DNA from: Alphaproteobacteria bacterium PA4
GTDB taxonomy: Bacteria; Pseudomonadota; Alphaproteobacteria; Sphingomonadales; Sphingomonadaceae
Length of the DNA: 55,512 nucleotides
Assembly (NCBI GenBank): GCA_002256005.1
Contig: NKIQ01000016.1
Span: 1 to 55,512, forward strand
Reading direction: 5' to 3'
The position numbers were made by a program, and so were the translations under genes. Below are positions 1-12,389 of this stretch, piece after piece (within the stretch, counting starts at the first letter, position 1; each line of letters starts with the position of its first letter). The notes beneath the pieces were generated by a model that was given only the letters and a program-made list of their open reading frames with translations, was not told the origin of the DNA and ran no database searches.

Positions 1-138
1 GCCGCGCGACATGCCGGCGCCGCCGCCGCCACCACCCCGGCCACCGCCGCCGCCACCCCGCGGTGCCGCCGCTGCCAGCGCCGGCAGCAGGGCCATCGCC
101 AGCGCTGCCGTCAGCGCGATCGTCTGCCGAGCCTTCAT
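1..138 (-). CDS. Gly-rich secreted protein (partial, 3' end outside window)
   Basis: Only the first 46 codons are in the window. They read as a classic signal peptide (MKARQTIALTAALAMALL, then an Ala-rich cleavage region ending near AAAA), followed by Gly/Arg-rich low complexity (PRGGGGGGRGGGGGG). The start ATG overlaps the stop of the preceding DUF2092 gene as ATGA, so the two are translationally coupled and probably act together in the periplasm or at the cell surface. The remainder lies beyond base 1, so the family cannot be named. Confidence 0.7.
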   Translation of the reverse strand, partial: MKARQTIALTAALAMALLPALAAAAPRGGGGGGRGGGGGGAGMSRG

Positions 139-929
139 TTCGCGTCTCCCTTTGCGGCACCGATTGTCGCCAGATCGATCCGGGCGCTGTCGGCCCCGGG
201 CGTGAAGATGAAGCGATCCGGCGGAATGGCGCCATCGGTCTTCCACACCAGATCGGCGGCATAGGCCGGCTTGGCCGCGTCATCGCGGTTGATGATGACG
301 ATGCGCAGCGGCAGCGGCTTGTCACCTTCAGCGATCCAGATCTGCCAGTCGACGCCGGGCTGGCGGAAGGCGAAATGATCGACCTTCGTCGTGCCGACGG
401 TTTCGACACCGACAAGGAAGCCCGACGCCGGGTCCGGCACCGGCCGCGCCGGATTGCCCCACATGAACAGGTCCTGCAGCGGCAGGCTGATGCCGTATTT
501 TTCATCGGCGACGCGCAACAGTGTTTCGATCGTGCCGGCCAGCGGTGCATCGCTGTAAAGCTTGTGGCGCGGCGCATCGATGGTCACCTTGCTGCCATCG
601 AAATAGAAACGCCTGAGGCTGCGGTCGCTGGCGACCTCGGCGAACAATTTGTTCGGCACCACCACGGCATAGGTCAGCGATCCCGGCATGGTCAGCTTCT
701 GGCCGGATTCGAGCACATCCTCGCCGAAACCGGTCGCGGTGACCTCGAAGCTTTTCAGCGACCGCAGATAGGCGCCCATGCGGGCGAGCGCGGCCTTGGC
801 CTCCGGCGCCAGCGCGGGCGTTGTGGCGGCGGGCTTGGCCGCCGGCTTGGCGGCGGGCGCGGCGGCCTGCGCGGGCGCTGTCAGCAGCGCGATGCCGGCA
901 GCAGCCAGCCAGTGGCGATATCCTGTCAT
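135..929 (-). CDS. DUF2092 periplasmic protein
   Basis: 264 aa from an ATG at 929. Upstream in-frame starts exist, but this one begins a clean signal peptide (MTGYRHWLAAAGIALLTA...AQA) followed by an Ala/Pro/Lys linker (AAPAAKPAAKPAAT). The mature part carries the DUF2092 pattern: a helix with ALARMGAYLRSLKSFEV, then a series of beta strands (TMPGSLTYAVVVPNKLF, RRFYFDGSKVTI). The fold resembles the LolA/LolB-like lipoprotein-carrier barrel, which is inference from the strand pattern. The exact role is unknown. The stop overlaps the start of the Gly-rich secreted protein, so the pair forms an envelope operon running out of the window. Confidence 0.75.
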   Translation of the reverse strand: MTGYRHWLAAAGIALLTAPAQAAAPAAKPAAKPAATTPALAPEAKAALARMGAYLRSLKSFEVTATGFGEDVLESGQKLTMPGSLTYAVVVPNKLFAEVASDRSLRRFYFDGSKVTIDAPRHKLYSDAPLAGTIETLLRVADEKYGISLPLQDLFMWGNPARPVPDPASGFLVGVETVGTTKVDHFAFRQPGVDWQIWIAEGDKPLPLRIVIINRDDAAKPAYAADLVWKTDGAIPPDRFIFTPGADSARIDLATIGAAKGDAK

Positions 930-1155
930 GCGGTTCCCCCGAACGTTGGCGGCAAGCTTCGAACATGGCGACGCACAATGCAACGCCTGTTGTCGCCGGA
1001 TCGCTATCGCACCATGGCGATGGCGGCATTGTCCGATTTCCGGCAATCGGTCGCTGGAGTCGCCGGACATCACCGGCGGCGACATTGCGCCCGGCCGCCC
1101 GACCCGCTAAAGCGCCGGGCTTGTCCATGTCCGGACCAGCTGGAAAGCCCTTTCG

Positions 1156-1521
1156 ATGTTTGAATCTCCGGCCTTTGCCCAGGCGGCAACCGCGGCCGCT
1201 CCCGGTGGCGGCGCCATTGCCGGCCTCATCGCCTTTGCGCCCTATATCGCCATTTTCGCCATCTTCTATTTCCTGATGATCCGGCCGCAGCAGCAGCGCG
1301 CCAAGGCGCATCGCGCCATGCTCGATGCCGTGCAAAAGGGCGATGAAGTGGTGACCGGCGGCGGCCTGATCGGCAAGGTGGTGCGGGTGATGGATGCCGA
1401 GGTCGAGATCGAGCTGGCGCCGACCGTCAAGGTCAAGGCGCTGAAGTCGATGCTGGCCGATGTGCGCAACCGCAACGCCCCCACCGCCGCCAATGACGGC
1501 GGCAAAGCCGCCAAGGCCTGA
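1156..1521 (+). CDS. yajC: Preprotein translocase subunit YajC
   Basis: 121 aa inner-membrane protein of the SecDF-YajC accessory complex. After a short periplasmic N-terminus (MFESPAFAQA) there is one membrane segment at about residues 25-44 (APYIAIFAIFYFLMIRP), directly followed by the family signature RPQQQRAKAH. The cytoplasmic domain with GDEVVTGGGLIGKVV is typical. It is the first gene of yajC-secD-secF and lies 2 bp from secD, so co-transcription and translational coupling are likely. Length and order match the family. Confidence 0.95.
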   Translation: MFESPAFAQAATAAAPGGGAIAGLIAFAPYIAIFAIFYFLMIRPQQQRAKAHRAMLDAVQKGDEVVTGGGLIGKVVRVMDAEVEIELAPTVKVKALKSMLADVRNRNAPTAANDGGKAAKA

Positions 1522-1523
1522 AC

Positions 1524-3119
1524 ATGCTCGATTTTCCGCAGTGGAAGGTCTGGTCGATCATCGGCACCATCGTGCTCGGCCTGTTGTTCGCCATGCCGAA
1601 CTTCCTGACCGAGCGTCAGGCCGCGTCGCTGCCGTCGTTCCTGCCCAATCACCAGATCAGCCTCGGCCTCGATCTGCGCGGCGGCTCGCACCTGATGCTG
1701 GAAGCCAGCACCGATGATGTGCGCAAGACCAAGCTGGAAAGCCTTGAGGAAACCGTACGCAGCGAACTGCGCCAGGCCGATGGCGGCGCCATCGCCTATA
1801 CCGATATCTCGACCGCCGGCGGCAAGCTGAGCCTGATCATCACCGATACCACCCGGCTCGATGCCGCCGTCGAAACGCTGCGCAAGGTGACGCGGCCGCT
1901 GTCCGGCCTGTCGGGCGCCCGCGATGTCGAGGTCAATGTCGTCGATGGCAATCGCATCGTGCTGACCGAAACCGATGAAGGCGTCGCCCAGTCGATCGAC
2001 AACGCCATGGCCCAGGCCGTCGAAGTCATCCGCAAGCGTATCGATGAACTGGGCACGCGCGAGCCCACGATTGTCCGCCAGGGCGCCAACCGCATCGTCG
2101 TGCAGGTGCCCGGCCTGCAGGACCCGTCGGCGCTGAAGGCCTTGCTCGGCAAGACCGCCAAGCTGGAATTCAAGCTGGTCGACGTCACCGCCGACCCGGC
2201 CGAAGTCGCCCAGGGCCGCACGCCCCCCGGCAGCCAGATCCTGCCGCTGCTCGAAGGCGGCGCCATTGCCGTCAAGCGCCGCGCCATCATCAGCGGCGAT
2301 CAGCTGATCGACAGCCAGGTGAGCCAGGACCAGAATGGCGCGCCGGCGGTCAGCTTCCGCTTCGATTCGACCGGAGGCCGCCGCTTTGCCCAGGCCACGC
2401 AGGAAAATGTCGGCAAGCCCTTTGCCATCGTCCTCGACGGCAAGGTGATTTCGGCGCCCAACATCAACGAACCGATCCTTGGCGGCTCCGGCATCATTCA
2501 GGGCAGTTACACCGTCCAGTCGGCCAATGAGCTCGCCATCCTGCTGCGCTCCGGCAAGCTGCCGGTGGAACTGAAGGTGGTCGAGGAACGCACCGTCGGC
2601 CCCGATCTGGGGGCGGATTCGATCCGCGCCGGGGCGATTGCCGCCGCCGTCGCCGTGCTCGCCGTGTCGCTGCTGATGATCGCCAGCTATGGCCGCTTCG
2701 GCGTCTATGCCGTCATCGCGCTGGTCATCAACGTGCTGCTCATCCTCGGCGTCATGTCGGTCGGTGGCTTCACCCTGACCCTGCCGGGCATCGCCGGGCT
2801 GGTGCTGACCATCGGCGCCGCGGTCGATGCGAACGTGCTGATCAACGAACGCATTCGCGAGGAACAGCGCAAGGGCCGGGGTGTCATCGCCTCGGTCGAG
2901 GTCGGCTTCCGCGATGCGACGCGAACGATCTGGGACGCCAACAGCCTCAACATCATCGTCGCCATCATCATGTTCATCTTCGGCTCCGGCCCCATCAAGG
3001 GCTTTGCCGTGGTGCTGTCGATCGGCATCGCCACATCGGTGTTCACCGCCGTGACCGTGGTGCGCCTGATCGTGGCGCGCTGGCTGGCCCGGGCGCGCCC
3101 GGCCGCGCTCAGCATCTAG
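1524..3119 (+). CDS. secD: Protein translocase subunit SecD
   Basis: 531 aa. SecD with SecF uses the proton gradient to complete protein export on the periplasmic side. TM1 is at about residues 9-28. The conserved LGLDLRGGSHLMLE motif follows, then the large periplasmic P1 region (residues 60-360). The C-terminal five-TM bundle (about 365-520) contains AAVDANVLINERIREE, the conserved TM4-TM5 motif whose Asp takes part in proton transport. It is separate from SecF, as in most proteobacteria, and sits 10 bp upstream of it in the same operon. Confidence 0.97.
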   Translation: MLDFPQWKVWSIIGTIVLGLLFAMPNFLTERQAASLPSFLPNHQISLGLDLRGGSHLMLEASTDDVRKTKLESLEETVRSELRQADGGAIAYTDISTAGGKLSLIITDTTRLDAAVETLRKVTRPLSGLSGARDVEVNVVDGNRIVLTETDEGVAQSIDNAMAQAVEVIRKRIDELGTREPTIVRQGANRIVVQVPGLQDPSALKALLGKTAKLEFKLVDVTADPAEVAQGRTPPGSQILPLLEGGAIAVKRRAIISGDQLIDSQVSQDQNGAPAVSFRFDSTGGRRFAQATQENVGKPFAIVLDGKVISAPNINEPILGGSGIIQGSYTVQSANELAILLRSGKLPVELKVVEERTVGPDLGADSIRAGAIAAAVAVLAVSLLMIASYGRFGVYAVIALVINVLLILGVMSVGGFTLTLPGIAGLVLTIGAAVDANVLINERIREEQRKGRGVIASVEVGFRDATRTIWDANSLNIIVAIIMFIFGSGPIKGFAVVLSIGIATSVFTAVTVVRLIVARWLARARPAALSI

Positions 3120-3129
3120 GACGCTTGCC

Positions 3130-4080
3130 ATGCCGTTGAAACTCGTCCCCGACAATACCAACATCGGCTTTGTCCGCGTCCGCTTCATCGCCTTTGCGCT
3201 GACGGTGCTGCTGACGCTCGGCTCCATCGGGCTGCTCGCCACCAAGGGGCTCAATCTCGGCGTCGATTTCGTCGGCGGCCTGACGATGGAGGTGGAGTTC
3301 GCCCAGCCGCCGGCGCTCGACAAGCTGCGCGTCAAGGTCGACAGCCTGGGCGTCGGCACCTCGGCGCTGCAGGAATTCGGCAGCCCCCGCAACATCCTCA
3401 TCCGCCTGCCGCTGCCGGAAGGCGACCAGGCCGCGGTGCAGAAGGTGGTGGCCAAGGTGCAATCGGGGCTGAAGGCCGATTATGGCGCGGTCAAGTTCCG
3501 CCGCACCGAGTCCGTGTCCGGCAAGGTGTCGGGCGAACTCATCGAAAAGGGCATTCTTGCCGTCGTGCTGTCGATGGCGGCGGTGGCGGTGTTCACCTGG
3601 TTCCGCTTCGAATGGTTCTTCGGCGTGTCGACCGTGGTGGCGCTGGTCCATGACGTGATCGTGACCCTGGGCTTTTTCGCGCTGACCCAGCTGGAATTCG
3701 ATCTCAACGTCGTCGCTGCCATCCTCACCATCATCGGCTATTCGCTGAACGACAAGGTCGTCATCGATGACCGCATCCGCGAAAATCTGCGCAAGTACCG
3801 GACGATGGACATCGGCCCGATCATCGATCTGTCGGTCAACGAGACCCTGCCGCGCACGGTGATGACGTCGGTGACCGTGCTCGCCGCGCTGATGGCGATG
3901 CTGCTGCTGGGGCCGGACGTGATCTTCGGCTTCACCGCCGCCATGGTGCTCGGCATCATCGTCGGCACCTATTCGTCGATCTTCGTGTCGGCGGCGTTGC
4001 TGATCTCGCTGGGGGTGAAGAGCCGCGCCGCCCCGGTCGTCGAACAGAATGCCGAACGCGTGGTGCGCCGCAAGGCCTGA
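3130..4080 (+). CDS. secF: Protein translocase subunit SecF
   Basis: 316 aa partner of SecD. TM1 is at about residues 15-35 (FIAFALTVLLTLGSIGLLA), followed by GLNLGVDFVGG, the SecF counterpart of the SecD motif. The membrane bundle contains IIGYSLNDKVVIDDRIRENLRK, the diagnostic SecF TM4-TM5 sequence; Lys replaces the Thr usual after SLND, which is a mild variant. It is the last gene of the yajC operon and converges on a minus-strand DUF3775 gene across a 47 bp gap holding a G/C-rich hairpin. Confidence 0.96.
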   Translation: MPLKLVPDNTNIGFVRVRFIAFALTVLLTLGSIGLLATKGLNLGVDFVGGLTMEVEFAQPPALDKLRVKVDSLGVGTSALQEFGSPRNILIRLPLPEGDQAAVQKVVAKVQSGLKADYGAVKFRRTESVSGKVSGELIEKGILAVVLSMAAVAVFTWFRFEWFFGVSTVVALVHDVIVTLGFFALTQLEFDLNVVAAILTIIGYSLNDKVVIDDRIRENLRKYRTMDIGPIIDLSVNETLPRTVMTSVTVLAALMAMLLLGPDVIFGFTAAMVLGIIVGTYSSIFVSAALLISLGVKSRAAPVVEQNAERVVRRKA

Positions 4081-4085
4081 ACCTG

Positions 4086-4109
4086 CTCCCTCCCCGCAAG
4101 GGGGCGGGA
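4086..4109. terminator. GC-rich hairpin between convergent secF and DUF3775 genes
   Basis: A CCCTCCCC stretch faces GGGGGCGGG across a GCAA loop. It resembles the terminal half of the larger palindromic element found at 14124-14252 and 40411-40534. There is no T-run, so action as a terminator in either direction is inferred from its position between convergent stop codons. Confidence 0.45.
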
Positions 4110-4127
4110 TGACGACCTTCCGCGCCC

Positions 4128-4529
4128 TCAGACGATCGTGCCGATCCCGCCGCAGCTGAGATCGAAGGCGGCCATGCCGTTTTCGAGATCGGTGCTGAAC
4201 GCCGGCTGGGCGAGGATCCAGTCGGCGGTGTCCGCGCTTTCCTCGGCCGCCGCTTCCAACGCCTCGGCCCATTCGCCGGCTTCGAAATCGCCGCGGCCGA
4301 CCAAGGCGAGCGCGATCAGTTCGGTCTGCTCATCTTCCGCCAGATCGTCCACCGCGGCGCGCACTTCGGCTTCGGCCGGGTTGTCGCCATCATCCTCGAT
4401 GGCATCCACGGCGCCATCGTCGCTGGCGTTGGAGCCTTCATCGGGGTCGGTATCGGGGATCAGCACTTCATATTCGCGGGCGCGCAGCATGATGCGGCAC
4501 AGCGTTTCGAGAGCAATGGTCAGTTCCAT
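4128..4529 (-). CDS. DUF3775 domain protein
   Basis: 133 aa from the ATG at 4529 (MELTIALETLC), the start that matches the family. An upstream in-frame ATG would add 14 residues without homology. The protein is very acidic and contains a PDEGSNASDD-like segment, an AEDEQTELIALALVGRGDFE core and a WAEALEAA helix, all characteristic of the small DUF3775 family of alphaproteobacteria. Function is unknown. It is convergent with secF and divergent from gyrA, and it looks monocistronic. Confidence 0.8.
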   Translation of the reverse strand: MELTIALETLCRIMLRAREYEVLIPDTDPDEGSNASDDGAVDAIEDDGDNPAEAEVRAAVDDLAEDEQTELIALALVGRGDFEAGEWAEALEAAAEESADTADWILAQPAFSTDLENGMAAFDLSCGGIGTIV

Positions 4530-4698
4530 GGCGACAGCCTTTCCGGGGGCAGCAGGGTCGTGCCGTGACAACCGCCGGCACCTGCGGGGGTTCCGTTCTC
4601 CGAGCCGGCCATCATAGCCTATTTTTCTGGTGTTTTCGCCAGTGCGCGCCTATTCATGACACAGCCGCGACAAGCGCTTGAAGGCATAGAAATACCCC

Positions 4699-7386
<2,688 letters not shown>

Positions 7387-7400
7387 TGCGCCAATAGCCG

Positions 7401-7485
7401 TGTCATCCCGGGCTTGACCCGGGACCCAGCTTTTCTTTCGCATCTGCCAAGAGAAGCTGGGTCCCGGGACAAGCCCGGGATGACA
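7401..7485. repeat. Palindromic intergenic element (gyrA/DedA junction)
   Basis: Two ~30 nt arms, starting TGTCATCCCGGGCTTG and ending CAAGCCCGGGATGACA, flank a ~20 nt A/T-richer centre. The arms include the CCCGGGACCCAGCTT / AAGCTGGGTCCCGGG pair. It fills the gap between the convergent gyrA and DedA genes. There is no T-run, so bidirectional termination or transcript protection is inferred. The sequence type looks like the dispersed REP-like palindromes common in sphingomonads. Confidence 0.8.
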
Positions 7486-7496
7486 GCATCTGAAGT

Positions 7497-8093
7497 TCAC
7501 CCCGCCCGGAACGTCACCAGCCGCCAGACATAGCCCAGCACCAGCCCGGCGACGACGACATTGGACACCGGTGCCGCCCAGGTGGCGACGCGTTCATAAT
7601 CGTCCTGCAGCAGATAGCCGGCACTCATCAACAGGCTGGTCCAGATCAGGCTGCCAAGGCCCGACAGCAGCAGGAAGCGGCGCACCGGCATCTGCGCGAT
7701 ACCGGCCGGAATCGAGATGACCGAGCGGATCGCCGGCACCATCCGGCCGAACAGCACGGTCTTGCCGCCATGGCGATCGAACCAGGCCTGGCCGCGGTCG
7801 ATGTCGGCGGGGCCCAGCGTCAGCCAGCGGCCATGGCGGGCGGCGAGGTCGCGCATCCGCTCCGCCCCGATGGCGCGGCCCAGCGCATACCAGAACCAGG
7901 CACCGAGCAGCGAGCCGAGCGTGCCGCAGGCGATGACGCCGGGCAGGGTCAAGGGCCCGCGTGCGGCGACGAAGCCCGCCATCGGCATGAACAGTTCCGA
8001 CGGGATCGGTGGGAAGATGGTTTCGATGAAGGTCAGCAGCAGGATGCCGGCATAGCCGCCGCGTTCGATGAGCTGGCTGAGCGCCTCGATCAT
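7497..8093 (-). CDS. DedA family membrane protein
   Basis: 198 aa, from an ATG at 8093 that overlaps the stop of the upstream YhhN-like gene (ATGA). It has the DedA/SNARE-associated signature: FIETIFPPIPSELFMPMAGF near residues 21-40, then a small-residue helix (TLGSLLGAWFWYALGR) and the re-entrant GGKTVLFGRMVPAIRSVISIPAG motif with its conserved Arg residues. DedA proteins are inner-membrane lipid flippases or transporters linked to membrane homeostasis, including undecaprenyl-phosphate recycling; the substrate here cannot be assigned. It is in an operon with the lysoplasmalogenase-like gene. Confidence 0.88.
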   Translation of the reverse strand: MIEALSQLIERGGYAGILLLTFIETIFPPIPSELFMPMAGFVAARGPLTLPGVIACGTLGSLLGAWFWYALGRAIGAERMRDLAARHGRWLTLGPADIDRGQAWFDRHGGKTVLFGRMVPAIRSVISIPAGIAQMPVRRFLLLSGLGSLIWTSLLMSAGYLLQDDYERVATWAAPVSNVVVAGLVLGYVWRLVTFRAG

Positions 8094-8749
8094 CGCCGCG
8101 CCATCACCCCGGCAAAGATCAGCGCCTGCCCCAGATAATAGCTGTACCAGATGATGAGGCCATGAATCAGCGGCGAGCCGACAAAGGCACCGCCCATTCG
8201 GATGAAGATCAGCGTGTCGGAAATGACGAAGAGCAGCGCGCCCAGCCCGGTGCCAAAAGGCGCAAAGCGGCTGAGCAGCGCCGCCACCGCCATGCCGCAG
8301 AGCAGGACGGCATAGAGCATCAAGGGGCCGATCGCGGCGCCTTCCGGCATGACCAGCGCCGGCATGGCGAGGCCGAAGCCGATCAGCGCCGTCGCTGCGA
8401 CACGGTCGAGCGGCGCGAGGCCCGGTCGGCGCTGGCAGGCGTAGAAGACCATGGCGATGCAGTGCCCGACGGCAAAGGCGCCGGCGCCGATGAAGAACAG
8501 GCCGGGCAATTCCAGCAGCACATCGCCCAGCGCCCCGAACGCCATGATCGCCGCCAGCCACCAGTGCCGTGCCAGCGCCGCGGCAAGCGCCAGCAGCCCC
8601 ACGCCGGCGCCCTTGGCGATGATCGCGGCAAGGCCGGGAAAGCGCGCATCGACAAGGGGATAGCCCAGGCCGAACAGCAGCGACAGCAGCAGCGGGACGC
8701 GGATCGGCGCCATCCATCCCCGTGCCGGTGTTTGCAAAACCCCATTCAT
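8090..8749 (-). CDS. YhhN/TMEM86 family (lysoplasmalogenase-like) membrane protein
   Basis: About 219 aa with seven to eight predicted membrane helices. FVISDTLIF and GALGDVLLELPGLFFIGAGAFAVGHC carry the acidic residues conserved in the YhhN/TMEM86 family, whose characterised members hydrolyse lysoplasmalogens. I use the ATG at 8749. A TTG at 8767 lies upstream. An ATG at 8713 (MAPIRVPLLLS) has a GGGGA just before it and is a real alternative. It overlaps DedA by 4 bp, suggesting a small membrane-lipid operon. Confidence 0.78.
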   Translation of the reverse strand: MNGVLQTPARGWMAPIRVPLLLSLLFGLGYPLVDARFPGLAAIIAKGAGVGLLALAAALARHWWLAAIMAFGALGDVLLELPGLFFIGAGAFAVGHCIAMVFYACQRRPGLAPLDRVAATALIGFGLAMPALVMPEGAAIGPLMLYAVLLCGMAVAALLSRFAPFGTGLGALLFVISDTLIFIRMGGAFVGSPLIHGLIIWYSYYLGQALIFAGVMARR

Positions 8750-8869
8750 TTGCTGTTCATTGCGCAAGGCGGGCGCCGGCGCAATCTAATCGCTTCGCAA
8801 GCCGCCGGAATCGGAGTAATACGCACGCTGCGCGGGGACTGCGCATGACTCTTTGACGGAGACTTTCAG

Positions 8870-9205
8870 ATGAAGACTGCTCTGACGCTGGTGGCTGTTG
8901 CCAGCCTTGGTCTGCTCGCCGCTTGCGGTGAAAAGGCTGCTGAAACCACCACGACGACCACCACCGAAACCGCTGCTCCGGCTGCTGATGCGATGGCCAC
9001 CACCGAAACCGCTCCGGCCGCTGCCGATGCGATGGCCCCGGCTGCTGACGCGATGGCCGCCCCGGCCGCTGACGCCGCTGCTGCCGGCGATGCCATGAAG
9101 GCTGGTGCCGACAAGGCTGCCGATGCCATGGCCGCTGGTGCCGACAAGGCCGGCGACGCCATGAAGGCCGGCGCCGACAAGGCCGCCGATGCGATGAAGA
9201 AGTAA
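8870..9205 (+). CDS. Small lipoprotein with 11-residue amphipathic repeats
   Basis: 111 aa. The N-terminus is a lipoprotein signal ending in a lipobox (LGLLAAC, Cys at residue 19). After a Thr-rich linker (TTTTTTTETAAP) the chain is almost wholly Ala, Asp, Met, Lys and Gly. The C-terminal third repeats every 11 residues (DAMKAGADKAA type, about three copies), preceded by shorter ADAMA-type units. The period suggests an extended amphipathic helix like LEA/apolipoprotein repeats. A GGAG ribosome site lies 10 nt upstream and an intrinsic terminator 26 nt after the stop, so it is monocistronic. Function unknown; an envelope or stress role is a guess. Confidence 0.85.
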   Translation: MKTALTLVAVASLGLLAACGEKAAETTTTTTTETAAPAADAMATTETAPAAADAMAPAADAMAAPAADAAAAGDAMKAGADKAADAMAAGADKAGDAMKAGADKAADAMKK

Positions 9206-9231
9206 GCACTTCTTCCAACGCAACGATCGAG

Positions 9232-9266
9232 GGGGCCGGGTCCGACAAGGATCCGGCCCCTTTTTT
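9232..9266 (+). terminator. Rho-independent terminator of the lipoprotein gene
   Basis: A 12 bp stem (GGGGCCGGGTCC / GGATCCGGCCCC, one G-T wobble) with loop GACAA, followed by six T residues. Confidence 0.92.
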
Positions 9267-9395
9267 CGTTCAATCGCCATTCAATTCGCCAGCTCTATCG
9301 CGGACGGCATTGGCCAATGGCCGACAAGTGATTATGACGCAGCGCGAGGGCCGGGCATCGCCGCCAGCCCCAAGGGATTTGGGAGAGGTTTTCAC

Positions 9396-10634
9396 ATGAA
9401 GAAGCTGACGCTGCACCTGGGCGCCATCCTGCTGGCGAGTGCCGCCATCATCGCCACCCCGGCGCTGGCCAAGGACAAGAAGGAAGCCGCCGCTCCGGCG
9501 CCCGCGCCGCCGAAGCTGACCAAGGCGGTGCAGCTGGCGCTCATCGAAGCGCAGAAGCTGCAGGCCGCCGGCGATTTCAAGGGCGTGCTCGCCAAGGTCG
9601 CCGAAGCCGAAGCCGTGCCCAATCCCACCCCGGACGATGTGTTCTACACGGTCAACGCCAAATATGGCGCGGCCGCGGCGCTGAAGGACAATGCGCTGCT
9701 GGAAGACACGATGAAGAAGATGCTGGCCACCGGCCGCATCTCGCCGGAAAACACCGTGATCATCACCCGCCAGCTGGGGGCGTTTGCGCTCAATCGCAAC
9801 GATTACGCCGGTGCCATCGGCTATTTCGAACAACTGACCAAGCTGAAGCCGGATGATGCCGGTCCCTGGGAAACGCTCGCCGAAATGTATTTCTCGACCG
9901 GGCAGAAGGCCAAAGCCTTCGATGCCTATGGCACCGCCATTGCCAAGGAAACCGCCGCCGGGCGCAAGCCGACCGAACAATGGTATGTCCGCCGCTTCCA
10001 GTTCGCTGTCGACGGCAAGCTGACCGACAAGGTGGTGCCGGGTGGCGTCGATCTGCTGAAGGCCTATCCGAGCCCGGCCAACTGGCGCATCGCCATCGTG
10101 CTGGTGCGCGATTCCCTGCCGGATCTCGACGAACAGACCGATCTCGACTTCCTGCGCCTGCAGGCCGCCACCGATTCGCTGAACGGCGAAAAGGACTATG
10201 CCGAATATGCTGATACGGCACTGCGCCGCGGCTTCCCTGGTGAAGCCCAGTTCGCCATCAACGACGGCATCGCCAAGAAGTCGCTGAGCCTGACCAAGCC
10301 CTATGTGAAGGAATTGCAGGTCGCGGCGAACAGCAAGGTGCCGGCCGACAAGGCCTCGCTTCCAGGGCTGGAAAAGGATTCCAAGGCCAGCCCCAAGGCG
10401 GCGCTCGGCACCGCCGATGCCTATTATGGCTATGGCGACTATGCCAAGGCGGTGACGCTGTACAAGATGGCCGTCGGCAAGCCGGGCATCGACCCCGCCC
10501 AGGCCAATCTGCGCCTCGGTGCCGCGCTGGCGCGCTCCGGCGACAACGTGGGTGCCGCCGAATCCTTCAAGGCGGTGAAGGGCGGCCCGCGCGAAACGCT
10601 GGCGCAATTCTGGCTGATCAAGGTCGGCGGCTGA
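9396..10634 (+). CDS. Secreted TPR-containing protein
   Basis: 412 aa. It has a signal peptide (MKKLTLHLGAILLASAAIIATPALA), a Lys/Ala/Pro linker, then helical repeats with TPR character. The clearest are NRNDYAGAIGYFEQLTKLKPDDAG and the C-terminal GDYAKAVTLYKMAVGKPGIDPAQANLRLGAALARSGDN. No catalytic motif is visible. It stands alone, with terminators on both sides. A periplasmic scaffold role is likely, but the partner is unknown. Confidence 0.8.
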   Translation: MKKLTLHLGAILLASAAIIATPALAKDKKEAAAPAPAPPKLTKAVQLALIEAQKLQAAGDFKGVLAKVAEAEAVPNPTPDDVFYTVNAKYGAAAALKDNALLEDTMKKMLATGRISPENTVIITRQLGAFALNRNDYAGAIGYFEQLTKLKPDDAGPWETLAEMYFSTGQKAKAFDAYGTAIAKETAAGRKPTEQWYVRRFQFAVDGKLTDKVVPGGVDLLKAYPSPANWRIAIVLVRDSLPDLDEQTDLDFLRLQAATDSLNGEKDYAEYADTALRRGFPGEAQFAINDGIAKKSLSLTKPYVKELQVAANSKVPADKASLPGLEKDSKASPKAALGTADAYYGYGDYAKAVTLYKMAVGKPGIDPAQANLRLGAALARSGDNVGAAESFKAVKGGPRETLAQFWLIKVGG

Positions 10635-10659
10635 TCGCCTCGCAAGGCGATCGCGATCA

Positions 10660-10689
10660 ACCCGGCGGAGACAACTCCGCCGGGTTTTT
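10660..10689 (+). terminator. Rho-independent terminator of the TPR gene
   Basis: An 11 bp perfect stem (ACCCGGCGGAG / CTCCGCCGGGT) with a four-base loop (ACAA), followed by TTTT. Confidence 0.93.
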
Positions 10690-10707
10690 CATGCCCGAAT
10701 GCGACCA

Positions 10708-12340
<1,633 letters not shown>

Positions 12341-12389
12341 CAATGACCCAGACCCGCCCCGCGCTGCCGTTCGCCGGGGGGGAGGGGGC

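Noticed and set aside
1266-3455. 729-codon open frame on the minus strand opposite secD/secF
   Set aside because: It mirrors secD codon structure in high-GC DNA, has His/Asp/Arg-rich low-complexity translation and matches no family. Same reasoning for minus-strand 4654-6651 opposite gyrA.
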